Source of the DNA: Blattabacterium cuenoti
GTDB lineage: Bacteria > Bacteroidota > Bacteroidia > Flavobacteriales > Blattabacteriaceae
Direction: 5' to 3'
Assembly: GCF_014252075.1 (NCBI RefSeq)
Contig: NZ_CP059209.1
Location: forward strand, 572,274 to 636,273
Length of the DNA stretch: 64,000 nucleotides
The notes below the pieces were generated by a model. The model made no database searches, was not told the DNA's origin, and worked only from the letters and a program-made list of their open reading frames with translations. Each line of letters opens with the position of its first letter. The first letter of the stretch is position 1. Made by a program: the position numbers and the translations under genes. Of this stretch, positions 1 to 13,418 are shown piece after piece.

Positions 1-256
1 TTTTTTTATCAATATTCTTATCAATTAAAAGATCTTCTATAGCCTGTATGGCTTCGCCTACTGTTGTTATTTTTTCTGCCTTTTCATCAGAAATACTAAT
101 GTTAAATTCTTTTTCAAATTCCATGATAAGTTCTACTATATCTAAGGAATCTGCTCCTAAATCATTAGTGAAACTAGCAGTAGGAACAATTTCGCTTTCA
201 TCTACACTTAATTTATCTACAATAAGAGCATTGACTCTGGATGCAATGTCAGACAT
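1..256 (-). CDS. acpP: Acyl carrier protein (3' end beyond window)
   Basis: Carries growing acyl chains on a 4'-phosphopantetheine arm during type II fatty acid synthesis in the cytoplasm. The reverse strand reads from an ATG at 256-254 through 85 codons with no stop before the window edge, so the last residues are missing. The attachment motif [10 protein letters not shown] is present with the modified serine at residue 37, and the acidic helix-rich composition is typical of ACP. fabG lies in this window and FabZ is present as half of a fusion protein, so it has partners nearby. The opposite-strand open frame here is a shadow. Identification is confident; only the C-terminus is unseen. Confidence 0.95.
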   Translation of the reverse strand, partial: MSDIASRVNALIVDKLSVDESEIVPTASFTNDLGADSLDIVELIMEFEKEFNISISDEKAEKITTVGEAIQAIEDLLIDKNIDKK

Positions 257-280
257 AGGATCATAATTTTTTTTATTGTA

Positions 281-288
281 CAAAATTA
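281..288 (-). promoter_or_regulatory. Candidate -7 box for acpP
   Basis: On the minus strand this reads TAATTTTG, matching the Bacteroidetes -7 consensus TAnnTTTG, 24 bases upstream of the acpP ATG. No convincing TTG -33 element is seen at the usual spacing, and such a short motif arises readily in AT-rich sequence, so this is only a candidate. Confidence 0.3.
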
Positions 289-310
289 GTAAACTTTTGT
301 AAATCATATA

Positions 311-318
311 TAAATTTG
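311..318 (+). promoter_or_regulatory. Candidate -7 box for pckA
   Basis: TAAATTTG matches the Bacteroidetes -7 consensus TAnnTTTG and lies 46 bases upstream of the pckA ATG in the divergent acpP/pckA spacer. A TTTG at 296-299 is too close to be the -33 element. Weak support on its own. Confidence 0.3.
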
Positions 319-364
319 CTATATGCAGAAATAGTATATAATTACAGAAATCACAGAAGAATAT

Positions 365-1948
365 ATGATGCCTCTTTCTCTAGAAAATTACGGAATATTG
401 AATTCTTATGACTATTATCAGTTAAATCCTTATGAATTACAAAACATAATTATTCAAAACGGAATGGGTGTAGAAACTAAATCAGGAGTTTTAGCAATAA
501 ATACTGGTTTATTCACTGGAAGATCCCCTGAAGATAGATTTATTGTAAAGGACAGTGTCACAGAAAAAAAAGTTTGGTGGGATGAGAAATTTAATCGATC
601 TTTTAATCCAGAAAAATTTGATCATTTATATCGAAAAGTAGTTCGATACTTATCTGGAAAAACATTATACATTAGGGATGGATATCTTTGTTCTGATAAA
701 CGTTATCAGTTTAATGTTCGTTCTATTAGTGAATATCCATGGTCCGATTTATTTATTCATAATCTTTTCCTAAGGATTCCAAAGATTGGTAAAATTTTAC
801 CAGATTGGTTATTATTTTGTGCTCCAGGATTTCAAGCTGATCCTATGGAAGATGGAACACGTAAAAAAAATTTTTCTATATTGAATTTTTCCAAAAAAAT
901 AGTTTTGATTGGAGGGTCAGGATATACAGGAGAAATAAAAAAATCTATCTTTTCTGTCCTAAATTTCATACTACCTGTATACAAAAATGTATTCCCCATG
1001 CATTGTTCTGCAAATGTAGGAAAATATGAAAAAGATACAGCTCTTTTTTTTGGATTATCTGGAACAGGAAAAACGACTATATCCAATGATATCAACAGAA
1101 ATTTGGTGGGAGATGATGAACATGGATGGACTTATGATAACATCATTTTTAATTTTGAAGGAGGATGTTATGCAAAAATATTAGGTATTTCTAGCGAAAA
1201 AGAACCTATGATATATCATGCTATAAAAAAAGGAGCTATGTTAGAAAATGTCATTTTAAAAAAAGAAACCAAAGAAGTTGATTTTTTAGATGATTCTATT
1301 ACTCAAAATATTAGGATAAGCTATCCTATTCATTTTGTAAATAATATTGAGAAAAAATTATTATCTTCTAATATCAAAAATATTTTTTTTCTTACATATG
1401 ATGCTTTTGGTGTTTTACCACCCATAGCTAAATTAAATAGAGCACAATCTTCTTATTATTTTTTATTAGGATATACATCTAAAGTTGCTGGAACTGAACT
1501 AAATATAGTTAACCCGAAAGCTACTTTTTCTTCTTGTTTTGGAGCTCCGTTCATGCCTTTACATCCTGTTCAATACACAAATATGCTAATGAAAAGATTA
1601 GAGAACACTAAAATAAATGTTTGGATGGTTAATACAGGATTAATATCAGGAGGATATTCATCCGGATATCGTATCAAATTAAATGATACTCGAAAAATAG
1701 TAAAAAGTGCTTTAGATGGTTTTTTATTAGAGGTCCCTTACGAAAAATATCCAATTTTTAATTTTAAAATCCCAAAATATTGTCCAGGAATATCTTCTCA
1801 TATATTAAATCCAAAAAATTCATGGAAAAATGAAAAAATATATCAATATCAAGTCAAAACACTTGCTAGAAAATTTATTAACCATTTTAATATGTACAAA
1901 AAATATACAGACAAAAATATTTCATCTGGAGAACCTATTTTAGAATAA
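365..1948 (+). CDS. pckA: Phosphoenolpyruvate carboxykinase (ATP)
   Basis: Interconverts oxaloacetate plus ATP and phosphoenolpyruvate plus CO2 plus ADP, linking the TCA cycle and gluconeogenesis. The 527-residue product has near the N-terminus the [12 protein letters not shown] segment, the kinase-1a P-loop GLSGTGKTT (about residues 230-240), the metal-binding GDDEHGW shortly after, and a C-terminal TR-containing adenine/PEP-binding segment. Length agrees with the ATP-dependent family (about 530-540). Two consecutive ATG codons open the frame (365 and 368); either could be used. Its 3' end overlaps the convergent riboflavin synthase gene by 14 bp, leaving no room for a terminator. In an endosymbiont it may run in either direction; the sequence does not decide this. 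Confidence 0.97.
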   Translation: MMPLSLENYGILNSYDYYQLNPYELQNIIIQNGMGVETKSGVLAINTGLFTGRSPEDRFIVKDSVTEKKVWWDEKFNRSFNPEKFDHLYRKVVRYLSGKTLYIRDGYLCSDKRYQFNVRSISEYPWSDLFIHNLFLRIPKIGKILPDWLLFCAPGFQADPMEDGTRKKNFSILNFSKKIVLIGGSGYTGEIKKSIFSVLNFILPVYKNVFPMHCSANVGKYEKDTALFFGLSGTGKTTISNDINRNLVGDDEHGWTYDNIIFNFEGGCYAKILGISSEKEPMIYHAIKKGAMLENVILKKETKEVDFLDDSITQNIRISYPIHFVNNIEKKLLSSNIKNIFFLTYDAFGVLPPIAKLNRAQSSYYFLLGYTSKVAGTELNIVNPKATFSSCFGAPFMPLHPVQYTNMLMKRLENTKINVWMVNTGLISGGYSSGYRIKLNDTRKIVKSALDGFLLEVPYEKYPIFNFKIPKYCPGISSHILNPKNSWKNEKIYQYQVKTLARKFINHFNMYKKYTDKNISSGEPILE

Positions 1949-2543
1949 ACATATCATTATAATTACTGATATATTTACTAATATATTTTCCTAATATATC
2001 AAACTCTACATTCACAATATCTCCTACTTTCATAAGGTTAAAATTTGTTTTCTTATAAGTATAAGGAATAATGGAAACGCTAAATATATAGTGATTACAT
2101 GTTCTAATAGTAAGACTTATTCCATTTATAGCAATGGATCCTTTTTCTACAACTGTGTGATTTAATTTTTTTTTAGATCTAAAAAAAAATATCCAACTAC
2201 CATTTCTATTTTCTATTTGAATAATTTCAGCAGTTGTATCTACATGTCCTTGTACTACATGTCCATTTAATCTTTCAAACATCATTAATCCTCTTTCTAG
2301 ATTTACTTCATCTTTAATTTTTAAAAAATTTAAATTAGTACATAAAAAAGTTTCTTCAGAAGCTATAACTGAATAAGTTTTTTCATTAATATCTATAATA
2401 GTAAAACATATTCCATTATGACAAACACTTTCATTTATTCTAATTTCATCTAAAAATGGATTAATGAAAGTAATACAAAGATTATTTTTATCACGATTGA
2501 ATTGATATACTTTTGTTGTACATTCTACAATACCAGTAAACAT
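1935..2543 (-). CDS. ribE: Riboflavin synthase, alpha chain
   Basis: Dismutates two 6,7-dimethyl-8-ribityllumazine molecules to riboflavin, the last step of riboflavin synthesis. The 202-residue protein starts with MFTGIVE, the family's near-invariant N-terminus, and shows the two internally homologous lumazine-binding barrels: the first ends around LNGHVVQGHVDTTA, the second contains GISLTI and a VNVEFDILGKY segment. Length is normal (about 195-215). It converges on pckA with a 14 bp overlap. Together with ribF at 5447 it gives riboflavin completion and conversion to FMN and FAD; the other rib genes are outside the window. Confidence 0.95.
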   Translation of the reverse strand: MFTGIVECTTKVYQFNRDKNNLCITFINPFLDEIRINESVCHNGICFTIIDINEKTYSVIASEETFLCTNLNFLKIKDEVNLERGLMMFERLNGHVVQGHVDTTAEIIQIENRNGSWIFFFRSKKKLNHTVVEKGSIAINGISLTIRTCNHYIFSVSIIPYTYKKTNFNLMKVGDIVNVEFDILGKYISKYISNYNDMFILK

Positions 2544-2577
2544 AATTATTTATAATTTTTATCAAATTAAATATTAA

Positions 2578-3621
2578 ATGAATTATAGAAAAAAAAAAAT
2601 TAGAGTGGGAGTTACCACAGGGGACATTCACGGAATAGGGATAGAGATTTTTTTAAAAGTATGTCGTAAAAAAAGACTTCTAGATTTTTTTACACCAATA
2701 TTATTTGGATCTACTAAATTATGTTCTTATTATAATAAAATCTTAAATCTGGAGATAAATCATATCCGAGAAGTAAAAAATTTTAAAGAAATTATTGATT
2801 ACAAAATCAATGTATTCAATATATGGAAAGAAGAACCCAAGTTTGATTCTATAAAAATCAATCATCCAGATTCAGGAAAATATCCTATTTTATCTTTAAA
2901 AAAAGCTGTGAAAGCTTTAAAAGAAGGAAAAATTGACGTACTTGTAACAGCTCCAGTCAACAAAAAATATATGAATTTGAAAGGTTTCTCATTTTTTGGA
3001 CATACTGAATATTTACAAAATGTTTTGGAAGGAGAATCCCTAATGATAATGATTCATGATATTTTGAAAATAGCTTTAGTAACTAATCATTTGCCTTTAA
3101 AAAAAGTCTCTTCAGAATTAAACATAAAAAAAATAATAAAATCAATAAAAATTCTACATCAATCCCTTATTATTGATTTTTCTATAGAAAAACCAAAAAT
3201 CGCAGTTTTAGGATGTAACCCTCATTCAAGTGATAATGGATTAACAGGAGATGAAGAAAAAACAAAAATTAAACCTGCTGTTGATTGTTTATTTCAAAAA
3301 AAAGGATGGCTGGTTTTTGGCCCTTATTCTTCAGACAGTTTTTTTGGAAATCAACTCTACCGTAATTTTGATGCTGTTTTAGCTATGTATCATGACCAAG
3401 GATTAATTCCTTTTAAAACATTAACTTTTAATCACGGTGTGAATTTTACAGCAGGTCTTTCCCACGTACGAACTTCTCCAGATCACGGTGTTGCCTATGA
3501 TATAGCTAAAAAAGGAATTGCTAATCAAAATTCTTTTGAAGAAGCTATTTTTAGCGCTATAAAAATATTTAAAAATAGAAAAGAGTACATGAAACTCAGT
3601 TCTTATAAATCATCAAAATCA

Positions 3622-3627
<6 letters not shown>
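2578..3627 (+). CDS. pdxA: 4-hydroxythreonine-4-phosphate dehydrogenase
   Basis: Oxidises 4-phosphohydroxy-L-threonine, which yields 3-amino-1-hydroxyacetone phosphate, a substrate of PdxJ in DXP-dependent pyridoxal phosphate synthesis. The 349-residue product starts with a GVTTGDIHGIG segment and carries the metal-ligand histidine contexts FFGHTEYL, MYHDQGLIPFK and SPDHGVAYD expected of PdxA. Length is normal. pdxJ (61832) and pdxH (32434) are also in the window, so three PLP steps are covered although the genes are scattered. Its stop overlaps the end of convergent atpC by 6 bp. The ATG at 2578 is the only sensible start before the conserved N-terminal strand. Confidence 0.96.
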
Positions 3628-6368
<2,741 letters not shown>

Positions 6369-6385
<17 letters not shown>

Positions 6386-9041
6386 TCAAATCATTCAACA
6401 CCTATTATTGTCAAAAAAAAAGAATCAGAAATATATATTAATATCAAAAGAAGATCCTGTTATAGAATATATAAAAAATAAATATAAATCAAAATTTAGC
6501 TTAGAGACTGAATTTTTTACAATTGAAAAATTTTTCGAAAAAATTTCCGGATTAAAAATTTTAGACAATCATTTTATTCTTCTTTATTTCTTTTCTATCT
6601 TAAAAAAAGATGATTTTTTAGAGAAAAATTTCAATAATTTTTTTAATTGGGGCCCTAAAATATTGAACGACTTTCAAAATATAGATATCAATATGATTGA
6701 TGTGGAACGCTTTTTTTCTTCTATTATCTCTACAGAAAAAATAAAAAAGTGGAATTTTAATATTTTAGAACAAGAAAAATTTCTTTTTTGGGAAAAGATT
6801 CATGAATATTATTATACACTGCAATCTCAACTTTTAAAAAAAGGAATCACTTATCAAGGAATGCTTTTCAAAATAGCTATTTCTCGTTTTGGTTTTTTTT
6901 TATCTGAAAATTCACGTACAAAAATTTTGTTGTTTATAGATCTTATATTGAATAAATGTGAAAAAATTTTTGTTCAAAAAATCATTCAATATAGTCATGG
7001 ATTAGTCTATAACTTATATGAATATGAAAATAAGATCCAAAAAAATATCCTTGAATCTAAAAATCAAAATAAAATTTATAAGACACATAAAAGATTTAAT
7101 AATTTAAAAGTAATTGAAGTTTCAAAAGAAATAGAACAAGTAAAGATTGTAGAAAATATAGTATACAAATTGCTCAAAAAAGGAAAAAAACCCTACAGTA
7201 TACTCATAATACCAGGAGATAAATGTTTATTTATACCGTTGTTAGATTCTATGAAAAAATTAGGAGTAAACATATCTATAAATATAGATTACTCCTTCAA
7301 AAATATTCCTATTTATTATACTTTTTATTCCATATTCCAATTATTATTAAGAAAAGAGAAATTTAACAAATTCACTAAAAAAGATGTTATTAGAGTTCTG
7401 TCTGATGGATATATTCAAAAGTTTTTTCTTAAAAAAAATTCTTTATTAAAAATATTGAAAACTGAAAACGATTCAGATTTTATTTCCGAAGATTTCATAA
7501 AAAAATATCTACTAAAAAATGATTTATGGATCATTTTTCAAATTTCAACTCACAACACAAGAATTATTCTTCTAAGTCTTATTGGTTTTATCAGAAAATT
7601 AAAAAAAATGCTTTTTTCAAATATGAATAAACATTTTATAGAATTAAAATTTCTTTTTAAACTAGAAGTTTATATCTACAAACTAAAAATAATAGTTAGA
7701 AAGAAGAAAAATTTATTTTTCGGAATAAACGACGTTTTTAATATATATGAACAATTCGTGAAAACAAAAAGTATACGATATATACATAAAAATAAAAGAG
7801 GGTTATACATAACAGGTTTTATGGATATTTTTTTTAAAAATTTCGATGTAGTGATCATTACCTCTTTTAATGAAGGAATTATTCCTCCAAAAAATCATGA
7901 AAAAAACTATTCTTTTATTCCTTTTGATCTTCGTCAAGGATTAAAAATGAAGGATTTTAATAATAAAGATTTTAATAATGATGTTTATTTTCATCATTTT
8001 ATAAGAATTTTTCAATCTTCTGCAGAAACATATTTAATATATAAAAATCAACCAGATGAAATTAATTCTGGAGAAAAAAGTCGTTTTCTACATCAAATGG
8101 AAATGAATTATAAAATATCAACAGAAAAAATAAACAATCCATTTATTCCTATCAACTTACTAAAAGTCCCTATTGTAATTGAAAAAACAAAACCTATCAT
8201 TTATCGTTTGCATGAATTAATTGTTCAAGGACTATCTCCTTCTTCTATTCATTTATATAATTACAACCCTCTTTTATTTTATTACAAAAAAATACTTAGT
8301 TTAAATGATCCAGAAGAAATTTCCTTTAAGAAAAAAGTAGGAAAAGTCATTCATCAGATATTAAAAATTTTATATTATCCCATAAGAGAAAATTTTATAA
8401 CAATTAATTGTATTCACAATATGAAAAAAATTTCTGAATCTATTGTTAAAAAAGTTCTTTTAGAAAAACAAAAAACGATTGAAGGAAAAAACATGTTATT
8501 TTATTGTATAATAAAAACTTATATAGAAAATTTTATTTCATGGGATGAAAAATGCATTCAAAATGGACACAAAATCTTTGTGAAAGAAATAGAATGCAAA
8601 GTTTCTGCAATATTAAATGTAGGATCAAAACAAGTAAATCTACATGGAATCATCGATCGTATAGATGAATATGATGGTGTTCCTCGTATTCTTGATTACA
8701 AAATAGGATTTCAAAAAATTAAAGAAATGAATGTTTCTCTAAGAAATATTGAAAACATTTTTCATGATCCAAATTATGCCAATACTATGCAATTACTTAT
8801 TTATGTTTATTTGTGGTTTAAATCCCCTATTTTTTTTGGAAATAAAAAAAGACCTCCTTCCATAGGAATTCTTTCCCCTGAAAAGAACGGAGAAATATCG
8901 AAAATTCCTATAAATTTTTTTCAGAAAAAAAAAATAAATATTACGTACGAAGATTATAAAAAAAATTTTCTTCCATTTCTTATTAAAAGGATATTAGAAA
9001 TATTAGATCCAAAAAAGCCAATTATAGAAAAAATTTATTGA
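6369..9041 (+). CDS. AddB/RecB-like PD-(D/E)XK nuclease protein
   Basis: An 890-residue protein resembling the AddB-type subunits of Bacteroidetes recombination nucleases. The C-terminal quarter holds a PD-(D/E)XK nuclease core: GIIDRID (about residues 760-766), LDYK (about 775-778) and a following glutamine-containing helix NTMQLLIYVYLW. The N-terminus has the FFTIEKFFEKISGL pattern seen in this family, but I see no Walker A loop, so helicase activity, if any, must come from a partner such as AddA, not in this window. Start is GTG at 6369, overlapping ribF by 17 bp. Likely role: double-strand-break end processing. Family placement is from pattern recognition, moderately sure. Confidence 0.8.
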
Positions 9042-10096
9042 TTTTGAATATATTTTTCTATATAATTTCCCACTTCTTCAGTGGTTGAAAAAAACTCTGA
9101 TTCGATAATATCTGGTGTACATACTTTCTCTTCAATAGATTTTCTCACAGCTTTTTCTAAAAGATTTTTTTCTTTATGCATTCCAAAATATTCTAACATC
9201 ATAGCCCCTGAAAGAATACATCCCAAAGGATTTGCTATATTTTTTCCCTTCGCTTGGGGGTAAGATCCATGTATGGGTTCAAACATAGATTTATGATTTC
9301 CTATAGAAGCTGAAGGCAATAATCCTAAAGAACTTGTAATTACACTAGACTCGTCTGAAAGAATATCTCCAAACATGTTATCTGTTAGAATAACATCAAA
9401 TCTTCTAGGATTCATAATAATTTGCATAGCAGCATTATCTATATACAAAAAATCCAGATTTACACTTGGATAATCCAATGCTATTTTTCGAATAACTTCT
9501 CTCCATAATCTGGAAGTTTCTAATACATTTGCTTTATCCACTAATGTTACTTTTTTTTTTCGTCGATAAAGAGCTGCTTTAAAAGCCATCTCTCCAACTC
9601 TTTCAATTTCTTTTTTTGAATAAAAACAATAATCATAAGCTTCTTCTCCATTTTTAGAACGACCTTTTTCTCCAAAATAAATTCCTCCTGTCAATTCACG
9701 GTATATTATAAAATCAACCCCATCCAATAGTTCCTTTTTTATAGGTGATTTATTAACTTCTGAATAAACCATTATAGGACGAATATTGCAATATAAATTC
9801 ATTCTTTTTCTTAATTTTAATAATCCATCTTCAGGCCTTTTCCCTCTTGGATTATGATCATATTTTTCGTCTCCTATACAACCAAATAAAACAGCATCTG
9901 ATTTTAAACAAGTATCTATAGTTTTTTCCGGCATTGGATCTCCAAATTTTTCTATGGCTATAGATCCAGCTATAGTTTTATGATAATAAAAATCATGATT
10001 ATATTTTTTTGCTATAGAGTTTAAAACTTTTATTGTTTGTTTCATGATTTCAGGACCTATTCCATCTCCTTCTATTACAGAAATATTTTTTTTCAT
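9035..10096 (-). CDS. leuB: 3-isopropylmalate dehydrogenase
   Basis: NAD-dependent oxidative decarboxylation of 3-isopropylmalate in leucine synthesis. The 353-residue protein starts with the [12 protein letters not shown] motif, has the substrate arginines in [13 protein letters not shown], the [11 protein letters not shown] segment, the metal-site aspartates in [13 protein letters not shown], and the NAD-binding [20 protein letters not shown]. Length is normal. Its ATG overlaps the leuD stop by 4 bp, so it is the last gene of leuA-leuC-leuD-leuB. Its end overlaps the convergent AddB-like gene by 7 bp. All catalytic residues appear intact. Confidence 0.98.
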   Translation of the reverse strand: MKKNISVIEGDGIGPEIMKQTIKVLNSIAKKYNHDFYYHKTIAGSIAIEKFGDPMPEKTIDTCLKSDAVLFGCIGDEKYDHNPRGKRPEDGLLKLRKRMNLYCNIRPIMVYSEVNKSPIKKELLDGVDFIIYRELTGGIYFGEKGRSKNGEEAYDYCFYSKKEIERVGEMAFKAALYRRKKKVTLVDKANVLETSRLWREVIRKIALDYPSVNLDFLYIDNAAMQIIMNPRRFDVILTDNMFGDILSDESSVITSSLGLLPSASIGNHKSMFEPIHGSYPQAKGKNIANPLGCILSGAMMLEYFGMHKEKNLLEKAVRKSIEEKVCTPDIIESEFFSTTEEVGNYIEKYIQNQ

Positions 10097-10689
10097 AGAA
10101 TATTTTTTCTATTTTTTTCAAAATTTTCTACATCTTTTCTTATGGAAACTAGAAAATCTATATCATCATAACCATTTAAAAAACAATTTTTTTTGTATGG
10201 ATGCATATAAAATTTATCAAATTCTCCTGTTTCCATTATTGAGACCTTTTGATTGATTAAATCAACTTTTATTTTAATTTTCGGATTTTTTCCAATTGTT
10301 TCAAACAATATTTTCAAAAAATTTTCAGAAACTTCTACAGTTAGTAATCCATTGTTCAATGCATTTTCTCTAAAAATATCAGCAAAAAAACTAGATATTA
10401 CAACTTTAAATCCATAATCGTAAATAGCCCATGCTGCATGTTCTCGACTGGACCCGCAACCAAAATTTCTTCCTGATAAAAGGATTTTTCCACTAAAATT
10501 AGAATTATTTAATATGAAATCTTCATTTAAAGATCCATCTTTTCTATAACGCCAATCTATAAAAAGGTTTTTCCCACATTCTTCACGTTTAATTTCTTTT
10601 AAAAAACGAGCTGGAATAATCTGATCTGTATCTATGTCCTCTATAGGCAATGGAATTGCTTGGCTAGTTAACATCGTAAATTTTCTCAT
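10093..10689 (-). CDS. leuD: 3-isopropylmalate dehydratase small subunit
   Basis: Small swivel-domain subunit of isopropylmalate isomerase, partner of LeuC. The 198-residue protein carries [13 protein letters not shown] near the N-terminus and the substrate-recognition loop [13 protein letters not shown] around residue 70. Length is normal for the bacterial form (about 195-205). The frame overlaps leuC by 26 bp if the first ATG is used; a second in-frame ATG five codons later would reduce this to 11 bp. It overlaps leuB by 4 bp, supporting coupled translation within the leucine operon. Confidence 0.97.
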   Translation of the reverse strand: MRKFTMLTSQAIPLPIEDIDTDQIIPARFLKEIKREECGKNLFIDWRYRKDGSLNEDFILNNSNFSGKILLSGRNFGCGSSREHAAWAIYDYGFKVVISSFFADIFRENALNNGLLTVEVSENFLKILFETIGKNPKIKIKVDLINQKVSIMETGEFDKFYMHPYKKNCFLNGYDDIDFLVSIRKDVENFEKNRKNIL

Positions 10690-12058
10690 GAATATATTTA
10701 TTTACATCTACAATTTTTCCTTCAATAGCTATAACAGCAGCTGTTAAAGGACTTGCTAATAAAGTTCTAGATCCTGGGCCCTGTCTTCCTTCAAAGTTTC
10801 TATTAGATGTAGAAACACAATATTCTCCTGAAGGAATTTTATCCTCATTCATTCCCAAACAAGCAGAACATCCTGGTTGACGAAATTCAAATCCACAACT
10901 TTTAAAAATTCTATCTAATCCTTCTTCTTTAGCTTGTTTAACAACTTGATTTGACCCAGGAACTATCATTACACGAACATGATTCGCTTTCTTTTTCCCT
11001 TTTACTATAGAAGCAACTAATCTTAAATCTTCTATTCTAGAATTAGTGCAACTTCCTATAAAGATATAATCAATTTTTTTTCCTATTAAAGAATCTACAT
11101 TAGATAATCCCATATAATTTAAAGATTTTAGATCTGTCTCTAATTTTGGAATAGATTCAGAAATTTTTATTGCCATACCAGGATTTGTTCCATAAGTTAT
11201 CATAGGTTGTATTTCTTCAACATTAAAAACATACTCTTTATCAAATGTTGTATTCTCATCTGTTATTAAATGTTTCCAATATTCTATCATTTTATCCCCT
11301 TTTGATTTCTTGAAATATTTGCATTTTTTAATGTAATCAAAAGTAATTTGATCTGGAGCAATTAATCCTCCCTTTGCTCCCATTTCAATACTCATATTAC
11401 AAATAGTCATTCTTCCTTCCATGCTCATTTTTTGAATAGAAGATCCTGTATATTCTATAAAATGACCGATTCCCGCATCCACTCCTAATTTTGAAATAAT
11501 ATACAAAATGACATCTTTTGGGGTGACTCCTCTCTTTAAATTTCCATTTAATTGAATTCTCATTTGTTTCGGTTTGGATAATAATAAACATTGACTAGCC
11601 ATAACCATGGTTACTTGACTAGTTCCAATTCCGAAAGCTATACATCCAAAAGCCCCATGAGTAGAAGTGTGACTGTCTCCACAAACTATTGTCATCCCTG
11701 GTAAAGTATAACCTAATTCAGGACCAATCACATGGACTATTCCATTATTTTTATGACCTAGTTGATATAACGTGATTCCAAATTTTCGGCAATTATCTGT
11801 TAACAAATTGATTTGTTTTCTAGACAAAGAATCTAAAACAGGTAGATGTTGATTTATTGTAGGAACGTTATGATCCGCAGTTGCTATAATTTTCTTAGGT
11901 CTTAAAACAGAAAAATTCCTTTTTTCTAATTCTAGAAAAGCTTGAGGACTCGTTACTTCATGTATATAATGTCTATCAACATAAATAACATATATTCCGT
12001 TTTCTAATTCTTTGACTATATGAGACTCCCAAATTTTATCAAATAATGATTTTGACAT
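10664..12058 (-). CDS. leuC: 3-isopropylmalate dehydratase large subunit
   Basis: Catalytic [4Fe-4S] subunit of isopropylmalate isomerase, converting 2- to 3-isopropylmalate. The 464-residue protein shows the cluster cysteines in [14 protein letters not shown] (about residue 340) and [12 protein letters not shown] (about 400), and conserved [13 protein letters not shown]. Length is normal. It sits 2 bp downstream of leuA and overlaps leuD, all on the minus strand. Its cluster would be supplied by the SUF system at 51888-57017. Confidence 0.98.
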   Translation of the reverse strand: MSKSLFDKIWESHIVKELENGIYVIYVDRHYIHEVTSPQAFLELEKRNFSVLRPKKIIATADHNVPTINQHLPVLDSLSRKQINLLTDNCRKFGITLYQLGHKNNGIVHVIGPELGYTLPGMTIVCGDSHTSTHGAFGCIAFGIGTSQVTMVMASQCLLLSKPKQMRIQLNGNLKRGVTPKDVILYIISKLGVDAGIGHFIEYTGSSIQKMSMEGRMTICNMSIEMGAKGGLIAPDQITFDYIKKCKYFKKSKGDKMIEYWKHLITDENTTFDKEYVFNVEEIQPMITYGTNPGMAIKISESIPKLETDLKSLNYMGLSNVDSLIGKKIDYIFIGSCTNSRIEDLRLVASIVKGKKKANHVRVMIVPGSNQVVKQAKEEGLDRIFKSCGFEFRQPGCSACLGMNEDKIPSGEYCVSTSNRNFEGRQGPGSRTLLASPLTAAVIAIEGKIVDVNKYIHEKIYDVN

Positions 12059-12060
12059 TT

Positions 12061-13275
12061 TTACAAAACATTTATTCTTCTGTTAGCATTATTAGTAGAA
12101 TGCAATATTTTATTATTTGCATTTAAATTAGCTTTTTTCAATATCGTTCTTAATTCCATATCAGTAATTTCTTTCTTTTCATCTGCATATTTTAAAAAAA
12201 TAGAATAAACCAAATCTAAAGAATTTTTACTCAAAAAATGACCCAATTTTTTATAACGATAAGACAAAGCGGCTCTACCACTTCTAGCTGTTAGAATAAT
12301 TGAAGATTGATCTATTCCAACATCTTCTGGATTAATACTTTCATAAGTTTCCCTCTTTTTTATTACTCCATCTTGATGAATTCCTGATGAATGAGAAAAA
12401 GCATTAATTCCTACAATAGCCTTATTAGCTTGAACTCTCATTCCTGTACATTCAGATACTAGATGACTTGTGGAATAAATAAGTTTTGTATTTATATTAG
12501 TAAATAAATTCAAATGAGAATTTTGTTTCATAATCATAACTATTTCTTCCAAAGAAGTGTTCCCAGCTCTTTCTCCAATCCCATTAATAGTACATTCCAC
12601 TTGTTCTGCTCCATTCATTATTCCAGATAAAGAATTAGCCGTAGCTAGTCCCAAATCATTATGACAATGAGTAGATAACTTAATTTTATGAATCCCTTTA
12701 ACATTCTCTTTTAAAAATCGTATTTTATTTCCATATTCTTTCGGAAGACAATACCCTGTAGTATCAGGGATATTAATAACCGTAGCTCCATATTTTATCA
12801 CATTTTCACATATTTTTGCCAAAAATTCATTTTCTGTACGCCCCGCATCTTCCGCATAAAATTCAACATCTTCTACAAAACTCTTTGCATATTTTACTGC
12901 AAGAATAGCTCTTTCTATAATTTTATCCGGAGTGCTATTGAATTTATAACGTATATGACAATTTGAGGTTCCTATTCCCGTATGAATCCTTGGTCTTTTC
13001 GCATGTTGTAACGCTTGTCCTGCTATCTCTATATCTTTTTCTACTGCTCTAGATAATGCACAAACTACAGTTTTTGAAACTGATCTACAGATTTCTTGAA
13101 CAGATTGATAGTCTCCTGGACTAGAAGTAGGAAATCCTGCTTCAATAACATCCACTCCTAAAGATTCTAATCTTTTAGCTATTTTTATTTTTTCTTTAGT
13201 ATTTAATTTGCATCCAGGAACCTGTTCTCCATCTCGCAAAGTTGTATCAAAAATTTGTATTCTTTTCTTTTCCAT
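12061..13275 (-). CDS. leuA: 2-isopropylmalate synthase, short form
   Basis: Condenses acetyl-CoA and 2-oxoisovalerate, the first committed step of leucine synthesis. The 404-residue protein has the family signature [13 protein letters not shown], the metal-ligand motif [13 protein letters not shown], and the second signature [15 protein letters not shown]. Classical LeuA proteins are about 510-525 residues and end with a leucine-binding regulatory domain; that C-terminal domain is absent here. Some relatives in the phylum may be equally short (from memory). Homocitrate or citramalate synthase is unlikely because it heads an intact leuACDB operon. Start is the ATG at 13275, in a divergent spacer of 143 bp in which I see no attenuator. 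Confidence 0.95.
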   Translation of the reverse strand: MEKKRIQIFDTTLRDGEQVPGCKLNTKEKIKIAKRLESLGVDVIEAGFPTSSPGDYQSVQEICRSVSKTVVCALSRAVEKDIEIAGQALQHAKRPRIHTGIGTSNCHIRYKFNSTPDKIIERAILAVKYAKSFVEDVEFYAEDAGRTENEFLAKICENVIKYGATVINIPDTTGYCLPKEYGNKIRFLKENVKGIHKIKLSTHCHNDLGLATANSLSGIMNGAEQVECTINGIGERAGNTSLEEIVMIMKQNSHLNLFTNINTKLIYSTSHLVSECTGMRVQANKAIVGINAFSHSSGIHQDGVIKKRETYESINPEDVGIDQSSIILTARSGRAALSYRYKKLGHFLSKNSLDLVYSIFLKYADEKKEITDMELRTILKKANLNANNKILHSTNNANRRINVL

Positions 13276-13418
13276 ACCATTGGATTATTTGATAATCTCA
13301 AAACTATTTTTTCCAAGAAAGAAATAGAAATGAATTATTTTAATACTTACAATGTTCAATTAATAAAATTATTCTATATTTTTCTATTTATCAAACTAAA
13401 TATTATTATAAAATTACA

